Position numbers and translations under genes: made by a program
Notes under the pieces: model-generated
What the model was told of the DNA's origin: nothing
Databases searched by the model: none
The model's input: the letters and a program-made list of their open reading frames with translations, nothing else
Part shown: one piece after another, positions 8,605 to 17,083 of the stretch
Position numbering within the stretch: position 1 is the stretch's first letter
Layout: each line of letters opens with the position of its first letter
Source of the DNA: Victivallis vadensis
Lineage (GTDB): Bacteria; Verrucomicrobiota; Lentisphaeria; Victivallales; Victivallaceae
DNA length: 64,000 nucleotides
Reading direction: 5' to 3'
NCBI RefSeq assembly: GCF_003096415.1
Contig: NZ_QEKH01000005.1
Span: forward strand, 120,128-184,127

Positions 8605-9291
8605 ATGAAAAGATATATTTTTACCTTGATTGAGTTGCTTGTGGTAATAGCAATCATCGCGATTCTGGCGGCGATGCTGCTGCCGGCCCTCAACAAGGCG
8701 CGGGACAAGGCGCGAAGCATTTCATGTGTCAGCAACCTGAAACAGTGCGGCCTTCTGTTCACCCAGTATTCCGCGGATCACGGCGGCTGGGTGATGCCGG
8801 CAAAGGCCCAATATCCGACGGCGGCCTGGCGCCGGACCTGGTGGAACCTGCTCGGCGAGCTGGGCTACATGGAGCCGCCCGGAACCGGCAAACGGAACTT
8901 CGCCAACTGTCCGGCGGACACCCTTCCCGCCGGGCGGGCGGCGGCGGACGGCACCAACAGCTACGGGCTGCAGCAGGGATCGGCCGCCTGGAAGGGGGCG
9001 GGAGTGACTTCCTCCAAGACCGGCGAGGTATTCTACTCCCGCCGGGAGCAATATGTGGACAGTAAAACGCTGCTGGGAGCCGACTCCGCCGTGGCGGTGG
9101 TTCAGAGCAGCTACGATGAAGTCTACTTCATCCCGACCGGTTCGGGGCAGTTGCTGACCTCCGGCACCGCGAAGGGGATCGGCATCCGCCACAACGGCCG
9201 CGCGAATGTGCTTTTCGGCGACAACCACGTCGGGCACTGGAGTCCCGTCGAAATCACCGCGGACGCGGAATTCAACTATGTGATCCGATAA
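8605..9291 (+). CDS. Pseudopilin-like protein with H-X9-DN tail (cassette 2)
   Basis: 228 residues; GAGGGAAAAA precedes the ATG. The head MKRYI leads into [20 protein letters not shown], the type IV prepilin helix with Glu at +5 but Ile in place of the Gly at -1. The Cys pair of the post-helix region ([10 protein letters not shown]) is typical of the family. The tail [12 protein letters not shown] keeps the nine-residue spacing of the H-X9-DG motif with Asn for Gly. Probably membrane-anchored and exposed outside the cell, associated with the glycosidase gene 23 bp downstream. The 268-bp gap to the regulator suggests it may also have its own promoter (TATAAT at 8377-8382). Confidence 0.9.
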   Translation: MKRYIFTLIELLVVIAIIAILAAMLLPALNKARDKARSISCVSNLKQCGLLFTQYSADHGGWVMPAKAQYPTAAWRRTWWNLLGELGYMEPPGTGKRNFANCPADTLPAGRAAADGTNSYGLQQGSAAWKGAGVTSSKTGEVFYSRREQYVDSKTLLGADSAVAVVQSSYDEVYFIPTGSGQLLTSGTAKGIGIRHNGRANVLFGDNHVGHWSPVEITADAEFNYVIR

Positions 9292-9314
9292 CCGAACAAT
9301 CAGGAGAAAATTCG

Positions 9315-11309
9315 ATGACGACCACAATCCGGCAATACACATCCGCCCTGCTCCTGGCCGCCGCCATCGTGCCGTTCACGGGCCGGGCGGCGGAGGCGGA
9401 GGAGTTCCTGCTCGGCGCGACCGTCCACTTCACGCAGGACAAGGGGATACTCGACGTCAATCTCAAGCTGGCCCGGGATTGCAACCTGAACGCCATCCGG
9501 GAGGACCTGCCGTGGAAGCTCGCGGAACGGCGGCGCGGCATCGTGACCGCTCCAAGCCTTTTCCGGCGCATCGCCGACACGGCCAGAGCCAACGGGCTCC
9601 CGGTGCTGGGAATCCTCGCCTACAACAACCACTTCTACGATGGCGGCAGTTATCCGCGCAGCGCCGAGGCGGTGGCAGCTTACGCCCGCTACGCCGGACA
9701 GGTCGCGGCCGGCTTGCGCGGCCGGGGCGTTCCGTTCTATCAGGTCTGGAACGAATGGGACGGCGGCTGCGGCATGAACCCCGCCAAACGCGGCCGGGGC
9801 GATGCCGAAAGCTATATCAACCTCCTGAAAGCCGCCTACCCTGCGCTGAAGCAGGCCGATCCCGACGCGACGGTCGTCTCCGGCTCGGTCTGCACCGGCG
9901 ACGAATACTTTGAAAAGCTGCTGCAGCTCGGCATAGCCGATCACTGCGACATCCTCTCCATTCACACCTACAACTTTCAGCAGCGCGGGGAAGCCGCCAC
10001 TCCCGAGGCATGGCAGCGGCGCATGCTGAAACTGGATGAAATGATCAGGAAATACAACAACGGCGACAGCAAGCCCGTTTTCGTCACCGAAATGGGTTAT
10101 CCCTCCTTCACCGGCCCCCACGGACGCACCGCCGGAGAGTGCGCCGTCTACCTTGCGCGGCTGATGCTGCTGGCACGCACGGTACCGAACCTGCGGGGGT
10201 TATGGTGGTACGATCTGCAGGACGACGGCTGGGACATCACGGAACGGGAACACAATTTCGGGCTGTTCAACGCCGACGGCACGCCCAAACCGGCGGCCGC
10301 CGTGATGCGCGACCTGGCCCCCCTCGTCCGCAAAGGCGAATTTCTCGGCCGGCTCGATACGGGCGATCCGTCGGTCTGGATACTGCGGTTCCGCCACGAC
10401 GGCAGGGAAACGCAGGCGATGTGGAGCACCGGCGGCCGCCGCTCCGGGCTCGTCTGGGAAAAGGGCCCCGGCAGCACCGGAACCTTTAAAATGCGCCGTC
10501 CCGGTCAGCCGCCGCAGCCGCTGGCGTGGGGCAGGCGCGACTGGGTTGCCGACCGCAAAGCGAAGTTCGATCCGGCGCGCCGGGAGATCACCATCGACGA
10601 AATGCCGCTTCTGATGACCGGTGATTTCACCGATGTCAGGCTGGCCGGAACGGTTGAACGCCCCGCTCCTCCAGCGGGAAGAAGCGACTACCGGCTTCCG
10701 CCCGATATCGCAGTCGCGGTGCCGAAAGGCGAGAAAGCCGCCGCCGTATCGCTGCCGAAACGGGGCAATTACTTCAAATTTGCCGATCCCGGTTATCAGG
10801 GCGACAAGGACCTCGACGCCGCCTTTGAATTCCATTACGACCGCGACCACCTCTATCTGACCGTGCGGACGGTGGACGACCACTTCCGCCTCGCCCCCAG
10901 CGCCGAACGCGGCTGGGGCAGCGACGGAATCCAGACCGGCTTCCATTTCGACCGCGAAGGCGGTTCCCCGCTCGAACGGGTCGAACTGGATTTCGCCCTG
11001 ACCGGCCACGGCCCGGAAGCCTGTTGGCGAACCCCATTCGCCGGACGCCGGCCGGGAATCGCCACGGATGTGAAAATCACGGTGCGCGAGGGAAAACGCG
11101 AGGGAACGGCGCGTTGGCACACCTATCGCCTGACCATTCCCGCCTCCAGTCTCGGCGCGGGCGAGCTGCGGCCCGGCAGGAGCTTCCTCTTCTCCATCCT
11201 GGTGAACGACAACGACGGCGCAGGGCGCAAGGGCTTCCTGCACTGGGGCGGCGGCCTCGGCAGCCGCCCGTATGATCCAAGTTTTTACAATCTGGTGGTG
11301 CTCAAATAA
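9315..11309 (+). CDS. Secreted glycoside hydrolase (GH39/GH5-like) with C-terminal CBM9-like domain
   Basis: 664 residues; CAGGAGAAAATTCG gives the ribosome site. A signal peptide covers about residues 1-29 (IRQYTSALLLAAAIVPFTG). The catalytic TIM barrel spans about 32-345. YQVWNEWDGG near residues 142-151 holds the clan A acid/base Glu. FVTEMGYPSF near 256-265 holds the nucleophile Glu. The C-terminal region (about 455-660; KFADPGYQGDKDLDAAFEF, YDRDHLYLTVRTVDDHF) resembles carbohydrate-binding family 9/DOMON-type sugar-binding domains. Its plan matches the protein encoded at 42301-45291, which belongs to another cassette. It likely cleaves a beta-linked plant or host polysaccharide outside the cytoplasm; the exact substrate cannot be read. 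Confidence 0.78.
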   Translation: MTTTIRQYTSALLLAAAIVPFTGRAAEAEEFLLGATVHFTQDKGILDVNLKLARDCNLNAIREDLPWKLAERRRGIVTAPSLFRRIADTARANGLPVLGILAYNNHFYDGGSYPRSAEAVAAYARYAGQVAAGLRGRGVPFYQVWNEWDGGCGMNPAKRGRGDAESYINLLKAAYPALKQADPDATVVSGSVCTGDEYFEKLLQLGIADHCDILSIHTYNFQQRGEAATPEAWQRRMLKLDEMIRKYNNGDSKPVFVTEMGYPSFTGPHGRTAGECAVYLARLMLLARTVPNLRGLWWYDLQDDGWDITEREHNFGLFNADGTPKPAAAVMRDLAPLVRKGEFLGRLDTGDPSVWILRFRHDGRETQAMWSTGGRRSGLVWEKGPGSTGTFKMRRPGQPPQPLAWGRRDWVADRKAKFDPARREITIDEMPLLMTGDFTDVRLAGTVERPAPPAGRSDYRLPPDIAVAVPKGEKAAAVSLPKRGNYFKFADPGYQGDKDLDAAFEFHYDRDHLYLTVRTVDDHFRLAPSAERGWGSDGIQTGFHFDREGGSPLERVELDFALTGHGPEACWRTPFAGRRPGIATDVKITVREGKREGTARWHTYRLTIPASSLGAGELRPGRSFLFSILVNDNDGAGRKGFLHWGGGLGSRPYDPSFYNLVVLK

Positions 11310-11353
11310 TCCCCTCTCACCCATCCGGTATCGGGAATTTCACTCCTTTGGAG

Positions 11354-11610
11354 CGAGCAGGGCGCTTCGCCCCTGCACCCCGACCGGCAAGGTGCCGGTG
11401 CCGAATACTTGAGAGCCGGGAAAACCGTTCCGGTTTCCCCTCCGGGTGGGGGAGCCCTGATGGAGACAGGCATGGTTGTACAGGAGCGGCACTCCCTGCG
11501 CCTGCTGCCGCCGGAGGTCACGCGCAGAACCTCCAGATGCTGATAGGTAATAGACAGATACCATGATGGAGGCTGTTGAGAGCTGATCTTTCGCATAGGT
11601 AAGACAAGGT
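11354..11610 (+). repeat. Left arm of a ~600-bp imperfect palindrome
   Basis: This arm contains a GCAGGG/CCCTGC hairpin with core CGCTTCGC, then CCCCGACCGGCAAGGTGCCG, GAGCCGGGAAAACCGTTCCG, ACAGGCATGGTTGTACAGG, GCGCCTGCTGCCGCCGGAGG and CCTCCAGATGCTGA. It ends with TTTCGCATAGGTAA (11589-11602). Every block returns in reverse order and complement in 11674-11965. No gene lies here. Confidence 0.75.
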
Positions 11611-11673
11611 CAGGCAACAATGCAATTGCCATATCACAGGCAAGCATATCTTTGAATACGAGCCTTACTAAAC

Positions 11674-11965
11674 TTTACCTGTATGAAAGGACAGGTAGAG
11701 TTCAGCCTCCATGAGTGTAATTTCACATCATCCGGTCAGCATCTGGAGGTTCCGAGCGTGACCTCCGGCGGCAGCAGGCGCAGGGAGTGCCTAAAGCCCG
11801 CAAAAAAGCGGGCTTTGCGCCGACCGAAGCGGTGTGCCGCTCCTGTACAACCATGCCTGTCTCTACCGGAGCCTCCCCCTCCCGGAGGGGAAACCGGAAC
11901 GGTTTTCCCGGCTCTAAGTACCCGGCACCGGCACCTTGCCGGTCGGGTTCCAAGGGCGAAGCGCC
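11674..11965 (-). repeat. Right arm of the ~600-bp imperfect palindrome
   Basis: Reverse complement of 11354-11610 with scattered differences. The outermost hairpin is CCAAGG/CCTTGG instead of GCAGGG/CCCTGC, around the same GCGAAGCG core. This means its stem was changed on both sides. About 70 bp (11603-11673) separate the arms. The remainder of the gap to 12014 holds no gene. Confidence 0.75.
11791..11837. repeat. 47-bp hairpin insertion in the right palindrome arm
   Basis: Absent from the left arm. It is flanked by a short TGC duplication and centred on AAAGCCCGC-AAAAAA-GCGGGCTTT (11793-11816). It looks like a small inserted hairpin unit. Confidence 0.55.
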
Positions 11966-12014
11966 TTGGTCGCCAAAGGCGAAATCCCCGAATAACGCAG
12001 CGGCGAGGCATAAA

Positions 12015-12050
12015 AAATCCCCGGAAGTTGAGACTACCGGGGATTTTTTG
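12015..12050. terminator. Bidirectional rho-independent terminator
   Basis: AAATCCCCGG (12015-12024) pairs with CCGGGGATTT (12037-12046). It has T runs on both strands. It lies directly after the stop of the minus-strand lipoprotein gene and would end the oxidative-stress transcript. Confidence 0.85.
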
Positions 12051-12052
12051 TT

Positions 12053-12421
12053 TTAACGATCGTCGATGGATTTGGTGGTGGTGCGCCGTTCGATGCGGAA
12101 TCTGGTGTAGAAGGGATTTCCCCATCCGGCCAGCTTTCCGTCTTTGAACACCAGCGGAATGCACTCATCCTCAGTGACAAGCCCGTCGTGCCAGATCGTA
12201 TTCCAATAATAGAACCAGACATCCGGCTGGCAATAGGATTCATCCGTGAGCGGCTCTCCCATCACCTGAAGCACCTGCTCCTTGGTCATTCCGACCCGAA
12301 GCTGCTTCGAATTATCGACGTTGTCGCTGATTTCGCCCCACGGCGTCCTGCATCCGGCCAGAAGCGCCATGCATGCCGCCGCGGCGAACAGCCCGAGCGC
12401 CGCCTTTTTCCAAATCTTCAT
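12053..12421 (-). CDS. Small lipoprotein with BamE/SmpA-like domain
   Basis: 122 residues from ATG 12421 (GAGGA six bases upstream; a TTG two codons earlier is less likely). The signal peptide ends in a lipobox, ALLAGC, so Cys25 should be lipidated. The mature part (LRVGMTKEQVLQVMGEP) matches the BamE/SmpA-type fold used in outer-membrane assembly, with a remainder rich in aromatic residues. It may be a BamE-like protein or one of the many small lipoproteins sharing this fold. It follows rubredoxin by 28 bp and so is probably transcribed with the oxygen-defence genes, though the functional link is not clear. Confidence 0.75.
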   Translation of the reverse strand: MKIWKKAALGLFAAAACMALLAGCRTPWGEISDNVDNSKQLRVGMTKEQVLQVMGEPLTDESYCQPDVWFYYWNTIWHDGLVTEDECIPLVFKDGKLAGWGNPFYTRFRIERRTTTKSIDDR

Positions 12422-12449
12422 CGTCAATCCTCAAAGTGGGCGAATTACG

Positions 12450-12611
12450 TCAGTCCTGCACCGAGAAACTGTCCTTGCCCGCTCCGCATTCCGGGCAGAC
12501 CCAGGTATCCGGAATGTCTTCAAAGGCGGTGCCGGGAGCGACGCCGTTGTCCGGATCGCCGACGGCGGGATCATACACGTAGCCGCAGACATCACATACA
12601 TACTTCTTCAT
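12450..12611 (-). CDS. Rubredoxin
   Basis: 53 residues, [19 protein letters not shown] at the start and [14 protein letters not shown] near the end. Both CxxCG iron knuckles are present with the usual spacing, and the length equals the family norm. ATG 12611 is favoured over ATG 12617 because GGAG lies 8 bp before the former and only 2 bp before the latter. It is a one-electron carrier in the cytoplasm. It lies 22 bp downstream of the flavodiiron protein gene, whose product takes electrons from rubredoxin to reduce oxygen to water. Confidence 0.95.
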   Translation of the reverse strand: MKKYVCDVCGYVYDPAVGDPDNGVAPGTAFEDIPDTWVCPECGAGKDSFSVQD

Positions 12612-12633
12612 TTTCATTTCTCCTTTTCTGGTT

Positions 12634-13848
12634 TTATTTACCGATCCGGGCCAGGAGTTCCTGACCCAGCTTCACTCCGCAATCGAAGGCTTTCTGCAAA
12701 TCCGCTTCAGTCGGCATGTACTTCACCTGAAAGAAAGGCTCGACCGGCTGCTCGATTCCCATCGCGGTCAATTCGGCGGCAATCTGTTTGGCTCCCTCGC
12801 CGCTCCAGCCGAACGAACCGAACGCAAGACCGATCTTGTTCTGCGGCCGCAGCCCCTTCACATAGGTCAGCACATCCGCCATCGCCGGGAACATCTGATT
12901 GTTCATCGTCGGCGCGCCGAAGGCAACCGCGCCGGCCTTCGCCACGTCGGTCATGATCGCGCTGCGGTCGTTGACCGCGAGATCCGCCACCTTGACTTCC
13001 ACGCCGGTCGAACGGATGCCGTCGGCGATCGTGTTGGCCAGCTTCTCCGTCGAGTGCCACATGGTCGAATAAGCGACCAGCGCATACGGGCGCGGCGCCT
13101 GCGTCGCGCAGTCGAAATAGAGGTCGAGAATCCACTTGATGTCTTCCGGGCGGCGCCACAGCGGACCGTGGTCCGGCGCCACCGTCCGGATATCGAGATT
13201 CAACGTCGGCAGCGCCTTCAGCAGATCCAGTACCTTTGCGGCCTGAAGGTTCAGGATATTCGCGAAATACTTCCGCGCCTCATGCTCCAGCACGGATCGG
13301 TCGTATTCGTCGGCCCACAGTCTGCTGCCCGCCAGATGCATGCCGAACGCATCCTGCGAAAAGAGCATCTTCGCGCTGTCCAGATACGTGACCATGCTGT
13401 CCGGCCAATGCAGCATCTTGGTTTCGACGAAGGAGACCGCCGATTTGCCGAGGCTGATCGACTCCCCGGTTTTGACCACGGTGACGCCGAGATCGCCGTA
13501 ATAGGCCTTCAGCGCCTTTTCGCCCATCGGGGAAGCGAAAACCTTTTCCGGCTTCACGGCCTCGATGGTCATGGCCAGCGCCCCGGAGTGATCCGGCTCG
13601 GAGTGGTTTGACACGATATAGTCGATTTTGGACGGGTCGATCACAGAACTGATCCGCGCCAGCATCTCATGCAGAAACGGCGCTTTGACCGTGTCGATCA
13701 AAGTCACCTTCTCATCGATCACCAGAAAAGCGTTATAGGTGCTGCCGCGCCCGGTTTTATAACCGTGAAAATTGCGTACGTTCCAATCGACGGCGCCGAC
13801 CCAGTAGACGTTATCGGCGACCTTTTCCGCTTTAAAGAAATCCTGCAT
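12634..13848 (-). CDS. Flavodiiron protein (rubredoxin:oxygen oxidoreductase)
   Basis: 404 residues with GAGGTGAG before the ATG. The N-terminal metallo-beta-lactamase-like domain (about 1-250) has the diiron ligands in [11 protein letters not shown] (H-x-E-x-D-H) and in APDHGPLWR. The C-terminal flavodoxin domain (about 255-400) starts [14 protein letters not shown], the FMN phosphate loop, and continues with [13 protein letters not shown]. The enzyme reduces O2 to water (some members reduce NO) with electrons from rubredoxin, which is encoded next. It protects an anaerobe's cytoplasm from oxygen. The 150-bp space to the superoxide reductase gene contains hairpins at 13887-13905 and 13933-13968. 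Confidence 0.95.
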   Translation of the reverse strand: MQDFFKAEKVADNVYWVGAVDWNVRNFHGYKTGRGSTYNAFLVIDEKVTLIDTVKAPFLHEMLARISSVIDPSKIDYIVSNHSEPDHSGALAMTIEAVKPEKVFASPMGEKALKAYYGDLGVTVVKTGESISLGKSAVSFVETKMLHWPDSMVTYLDSAKMLFSQDAFGMHLAGSRLWADEYDRSVLEHEARKYFANILNLQAAKVLDLLKALPTLNLDIRTVAPDHGPLWRRPEDIKWILDLYFDCATQAPRPYALVAYSTMWHSTEKLANTIADGIRSTGVEVKVADLAVNDRSAIMTDVAKAGAVAFGAPTMNNQMFPAMADVLTYVKGLRPQNKIGLAFGSFGWSGEGAKQIAAELTAMGIEQPVEPFFQVKYMPTEADLQKAFDCGVKLGQELLARIGK

Positions 13849-13886
13849 TCACTCACCTCGTAGCTAAACTCTGTGCTTCCAGAACA

Positions 13887-13968
13887 TCGGCCGGAAACCG
13901 GCCGACGGATTCTTGTTTTTTAATGAAATATAACGCCGGAACCGGTCTCTTCAAACCCAGTCCGGCGT
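13887..13968 (-). promoter_or_regulatory. Two hairpins between superoxide reductase and flavodiiron genes
   Basis: TCGGCCGG-AAA-CCGGCCGA (13887-13905) and ACGCCGGA/TCCGGCGT (13933-13940 with 13961-13968). On the minus strand the second is followed by TATATTTCATT, a weak terminator or processing site that could tune expression within the operon. Confidence 0.4.
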
Positions 13969-13998
13969 ATTTTTTCAAAAATAATGCCCGGAAAAAGC

Positions 13999-14379
13999 TC
14001 AGTTCTTCCAGAGGCCGTGCTTATTGCAATAGGCGCGCACGACCAGACCGGGCTGCATCGGCACGTAGAACGCCGCCTGCGGCGGTTCCCCCGGCTTCAG
14101 CTGATAACGGTTCACGTAGGCGCCGTTGATCACTTCGATCCACTCGATATAATGATCCGGCTCCATCGGATGCGGCACCGAACCGACTTTGACCAGAATT
14201 CCCGAGCCCTGCACTTCGACCACCGGCACGTGCTTTTCCCTGGCGGCGTCGACCGTATTCTCAGTCTGCAGCGTCATGGTCTGCCCGCAGCAGGACGGCG
14301 GACAGCTGCCCGCTTTGAACACCTCCACGATCATGCCGCAGAGATCGCACTTGTAAACTTCCATCGCTTTCGTACTCAT
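13999..14379 (-). CDS. dfx: Desulfoferrodoxin-type superoxide reductase
   Basis: 126 residues; GAGGAGAAACT precedes ATG 14379. The N-terminal desulforedoxin part (YKCDLCGMIVEV, PPSCCGQ) holds an FeCys4 site with four Cys. The C-terminal domain has the catalytic Fe(His)4Cys ligands: EKHVPVVE, HPMEPDHYIEW and CNKHGLW. It reduces superoxide to hydrogen peroxide with electrons from rubredoxin, without making oxygen. It is 12 bp downstream of the PerR/Fur-like regulator and upstream of the flavodiiron protein and rubredoxin, a coherent anaerobic oxygen-response set. Confidence 0.95.
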   Translation of the reverse strand: MSTKAMEVYKCDLCGMIVEVFKAGSCPPSCCGQTMTLQTENTVDAAREKHVPVVEVQGSGILVKVGSVPHPMEPDHYIEWIEVINGAYVNRYQLKPGEPPQAAFYVPMQPGLVVRAYCNKHGLWKN

Positions 14380-14391
14380 AGTTTCTCCTCC

Positions 14392-14787
14392 TCAGTTTGT
14401 CACCATGGTTTCTTCTTTGCAGCCGCCGCAGCAGCCGCTCAATTCCAGATTAAAGGAATCGCAGCCGAGTTCCGGCAGCAATTTCCTGATCATCGCACTC
14501 AATCCCCTGAGCTTTTCACTCTCAATATCCACAACCGCGCCGCAAACCCGGCAGCGCATATGGAAATGCTCCGAAATATCGCCGTCAAAACGCTTCTGCT
14601 TGCCGGCGGTCTCCAGCTTCCGGATCAGACCGGCCTGGGACATCTGCTCAAGATTGCGGTATACCGTGCCGAGACTGATCTGCGGCATATTCACACGCAA
14701 TCCGGCGTACAATTCGTCTGCGGTGGGATGGGTCTTCACAGCCCGCAGCTGTTTCAAAATAGCATCCCGCTGTGCGGTACGGTTCAT
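14392..14787 (-). CDS. Fur-family regulator, PerR-like
   Basis: 131 residues. The winged-helix DNA-binding domain (about 1-75; HPTADELYAGLR, ISLGTVYRNLEQMSQAGLI) is followed by a dimerisation domain with the two structural zinc CxxC pairs (CRVCG and CCGGC) and the regulatory-metal region around EHFHMRC. These features and the company of superoxide reductase favour a peroxide sensor (PerR) over an iron regulator. A matching box lies just upstream at 14818-14832, so it probably represses its own operon until peroxide or iron status changes. Confidence 0.9.
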   Translation of the reverse strand: MNRTAQRDAILKQLRAVKTHPTADELYAGLRVNMPQISLGTVYRNLEQMSQAGLIRKLETAGKQKRFDGDISEHFHMRCRVCGAVVDIESEKLRGLSAMIRKLLPELGCDSFNLELSGCCGGCKEETMVTN

Positions 14788-14817
14788 ACTCCACTCTCCG
14801 ATTTCGCCATTATTAAT

Positions 14818-14832
14818 TGATAATCATTATTA
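14818..14832. promoter_or_regulatory. PerR/Fur-type box
   Basis: TGATAATCATTATTA is centred on C14825. It differs at about three positions from the PerR consensus TTATAATnATTATAA. It immediately follows the predicted transcription start of the regulator operon. Confidence 0.7.
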
Positions 14833-14841
14833 TTACTCATT

Positions 14842-14869
14842 AATATAGCCGCGAAACCATACCTTTCAA
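14842..14869 (-). promoter_or_regulatory. Promoter of the oxygen-defence operon
   Basis: On the minus strand: TTGAAA, 16-bp spacer, TATATT. The start point would fall near 14835, touching the PerR box. A second minus-strand candidate, TTGACA-16-TATAGT, lies further up at 14956-14983. Confidence 0.6.
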
Positions 14870-14989
14870 GGGACGGTTCCACGAATCTTAACGAAAACAG
14901 CAGAGGCTGCCTGCACGGCAATCGCAATCCTCAAAATTCCTCATTCATAGTAATAACTATAAATCAAATCGCGGAGTTGTCAAGTCCCG

Positions 14990-15591
14990 GAAAAGCAAAA
15001 GCCAAAAAACCTTTGATAAATTTCCGTTCGCGCATACCTCATATCCCGCTTTTTGTCAAGAGGCATTTCGCATTTTTTTTGTTAAAAAGATGGTTTTTTC
15101 CATTTGAAATATTGCAGTATCCAGACTAAATTGTGTAGTGTTGCGCCCCGGGCAAAGAGAGGCGTGGTTGTTAATAAGTTGTTGATAACTTCGGGCGATC
15201 CCGGCCGGATTTTTCGTAAGTGCCGCATTGTATGCGTAATTGCAGAAGATAGCGCAAAAACCCGACCGGAATTGAAGGAATTTGTTCGGAAAAAATCCGG
15301 ATTTTGAGCTGAAATCAGCGTAAAGTAGGCTTGCATCAGGCAGATAGCACCGACAGGAGTCCCGGGGGCCGTCCAAGCCCTTTCCGGCCCGGAAAAAAGT
15401 CGTAAGTAAAAGAGCACCGGCTTGTTGTTAATAACTTAGGCGGCCCGAAATACGGCGACGGAGAGAACCGCCGCCGCATGTGGGGATTTTTTTGTCGAAA
15501 ACAGAATCGTTGAGTTTCTTTTAAAAGCCGCCGGCAGGGAGGGCGGAGGCTTCTAAAACAAACTCGGCACAAAATCAGGATTGCAGTTAGG
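14990..15591. other. Candidate replication origin region upstream of dnaA
   Basis: About 600 bp without a gene. It contains an AT-rich stretch (about 15060-15120) and three DnaA-box-like sites: TGTTAATAA at 15169-15177, TGTTGATAA at 15180-15188 and TGTTAATAA at 15426-15434. Each is one base off TGTGnATAA. Genes to the left run left and genes to the right run right. The chromosomal origin often lies next to dnaA. No GC-skew calculation was made. Confidence 0.5.
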
Positions 15592-16974
15592 ATGGATGCG
15601 AAAAACATGAGCGCGGCCGACGTCTGGGCGATCGCCGCGGGCCGTTTGAAAACACAGAACGAACACCTGTACCGCCAGTGGTTCCAGAAACTGACGCCGC
15701 TCTCATTGGAAGGGCGGATGCTCAAGCTCGGCGTTTCCGACGATTTTTTCGGCAGCATCATCACCGACCAGTACGACGACCTGATCATCCAGGCGCTCGA
15801 AGAGATCGACGGCAGCGACTTCGACTACGCGCTCGAACCCGGCCACGAACCGGTCATCGAGCCGGAACCGCGGCCGGTTGCGGCCGCCGCTCCGGTTCGG
15901 CCCTCCGAACCGGCCGCGGAGCCGGTCCAGCCGCGCCGCCCGCGCAGCTGCATGGACGAGCACACCTTTGAAAATTTCGTGGTCGGCGGCGAAAACCGCC
16001 ACGCTTTCGCCGCCGCCAAAACCGCCGCCGAAGAGCCGGGCCTCTACAATCCGCTCTATCTGTACGGCGCCAGCGGCGTCGGCAAGACCCATCTGCTGCA
16101 GGCGGTCACGGTCGAAGTACGCCGCCGCAACCCGAAGGCGGTGGTCCGGTACGCGACCTGCGACGAACTGCTGAACGACTTCTACAACCTGCTCCAGCAG
16201 CACCGCAGCCTCAGCGAGTTCCGCAGCTCGGTCCGCGATGTGGACGTGCTGCTGGTCGACGACGTGCACAGCCTGGCCAAGAAAACCCAGATGCAGGAGG
16301 AGTTTTTCAATCTCTTCAACACACTCTACAGCCAGCGCAAGCAGATCATCCTGACCTCCGACCGCCAGCCGTGCGAAATCTCCGACCTCGACAAGCGGCT
16401 GGAATCCCGGTTCGAATCGGGCATGACCGCCGAAGTCGGCGTGCCGGAATTCGAGGCGCGCCTCGCGATCCTGCGCATGTGGCGCAACGACGTGCTGAAC
16501 AAGGCGCCGCTCGGAGATGAGTTCCTCGAATTTCTCGCGGCGAACATCTCCTCGAACGTCCGCCGGCTGCACGGGGCGTTCATCCGCCTTGCGAGCTATG
16601 CGTCGCTCAGCGGCAACGACAAGCTGACCATCGAGCAGGCCGAAGAGCTGCTGCACAGCCAGCTCGCACAGGAGAGCGCGTCGCGGGATATCTCGCTGGA
16701 TTCGATTCAGCGGGCGGTCGCGGGCCATTTCGGCGTGACGCTCACCGACATCCTCGGCGAAAAGCGCACCCGCGGCATCGCGGAGCCGCGCATGATCGCG
16801 ATGTACCTCTGCCGGGAACTGACCGGCAACTCCTCCAACGAAATCGGAGCGGCGTTCGGCCGCAACCATGCCACGGTGCTTCATGCGGAAAAAAAAGTGC
16901 CGGAACTCTGCCGGGACAACGAGACGATCCGCCGCTCCGTCACCCAGTTGAAACGCCAGCTGCAGCGCAATTAA
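15592..16974 (+). CDS. dnaA: Chromosomal replication initiator DnaA
   Basis: 460 residues. Domain I (about 1-80; VWAIAAGRLKTQNEHLYRQW) and a short Pro-rich domain II (EPEPRPVAAAAPVRPSEP) precede the AAA+ ATPase. Walker A is GASGVGKTH (about 158-166) and Walker B is LLVDDVH (about 220-226). Domain IV ends with the DnaA box-binding signature GAAFGRNHATVLHA (about 420-433). The protein binds DnaA boxes and melts the origin. Unusually, no dnaN follows; the next genes are Bat-type proteins. The ATG at 15592 follows TTAGG; an ATG five codons later (15607) is possible but less conserved in context. Confidence 0.96.
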   Translation: MDAKNMSAADVWAIAAGRLKTQNEHLYRQWFQKLTPLSLEGRMLKLGVSDDFFGSIITDQYDDLIIQALEEIDGSDFDYALEPGHEPVIEPEPRPVAAAAPVRPSEPAAEPVQPRRPRSCMDEHTFENFVVGGENRHAFAAAKTAAEEPGLYNPLYLYGASGVGKTHLLQAVTVEVRRRNPKAVVRYATCDELLNDFYNLLQQHRSLSEFRSSVRDVDVLLVDDVHSLAKKTQMQEEFFNLFNTLYSQRKQIILTSDRQPCEISDLDKRLESRFESGMTAEVGVPEFEARLAILRMWRNDVLNKAPLGDEFLEFLAANISSNVRRLHGAFIRLASYASLSGNDKLTIEQAEELLHSQLAQESASRDISLDSIQRAVAGHFGVTLTDILGEKRTRGIAEPRMIAMYLCRELTGNSSNEIGAAFGRNHATVLHAEKKVPELCRDNETIRRSVTQLKRQLQRN

Positions 16975-16998
16975 TCCTCCGGTCTCCCGCGCTGTAAC

Positions 16999-17027
16999 TT
17001 GACAATTGGAGACGATCCGGTTATATT
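16999..17027 (+). promoter_or_regulatory. Promoter of the bat operon
   Basis: TTGACA at 16999-17004, 17-bp spacer, TATATT at 17022-17027. The leader then contains a 10-codon open frame from ATG 17049 that ends in the TAA at 17082, overlapping the AGGAGG used by the next gene. Confidence 0.75.
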
Positions 17028-17083
17028 GATAGATATTACTGGGGAGTAATGATTGTGATACGGCAAATGAGGAGGCTGTAACG

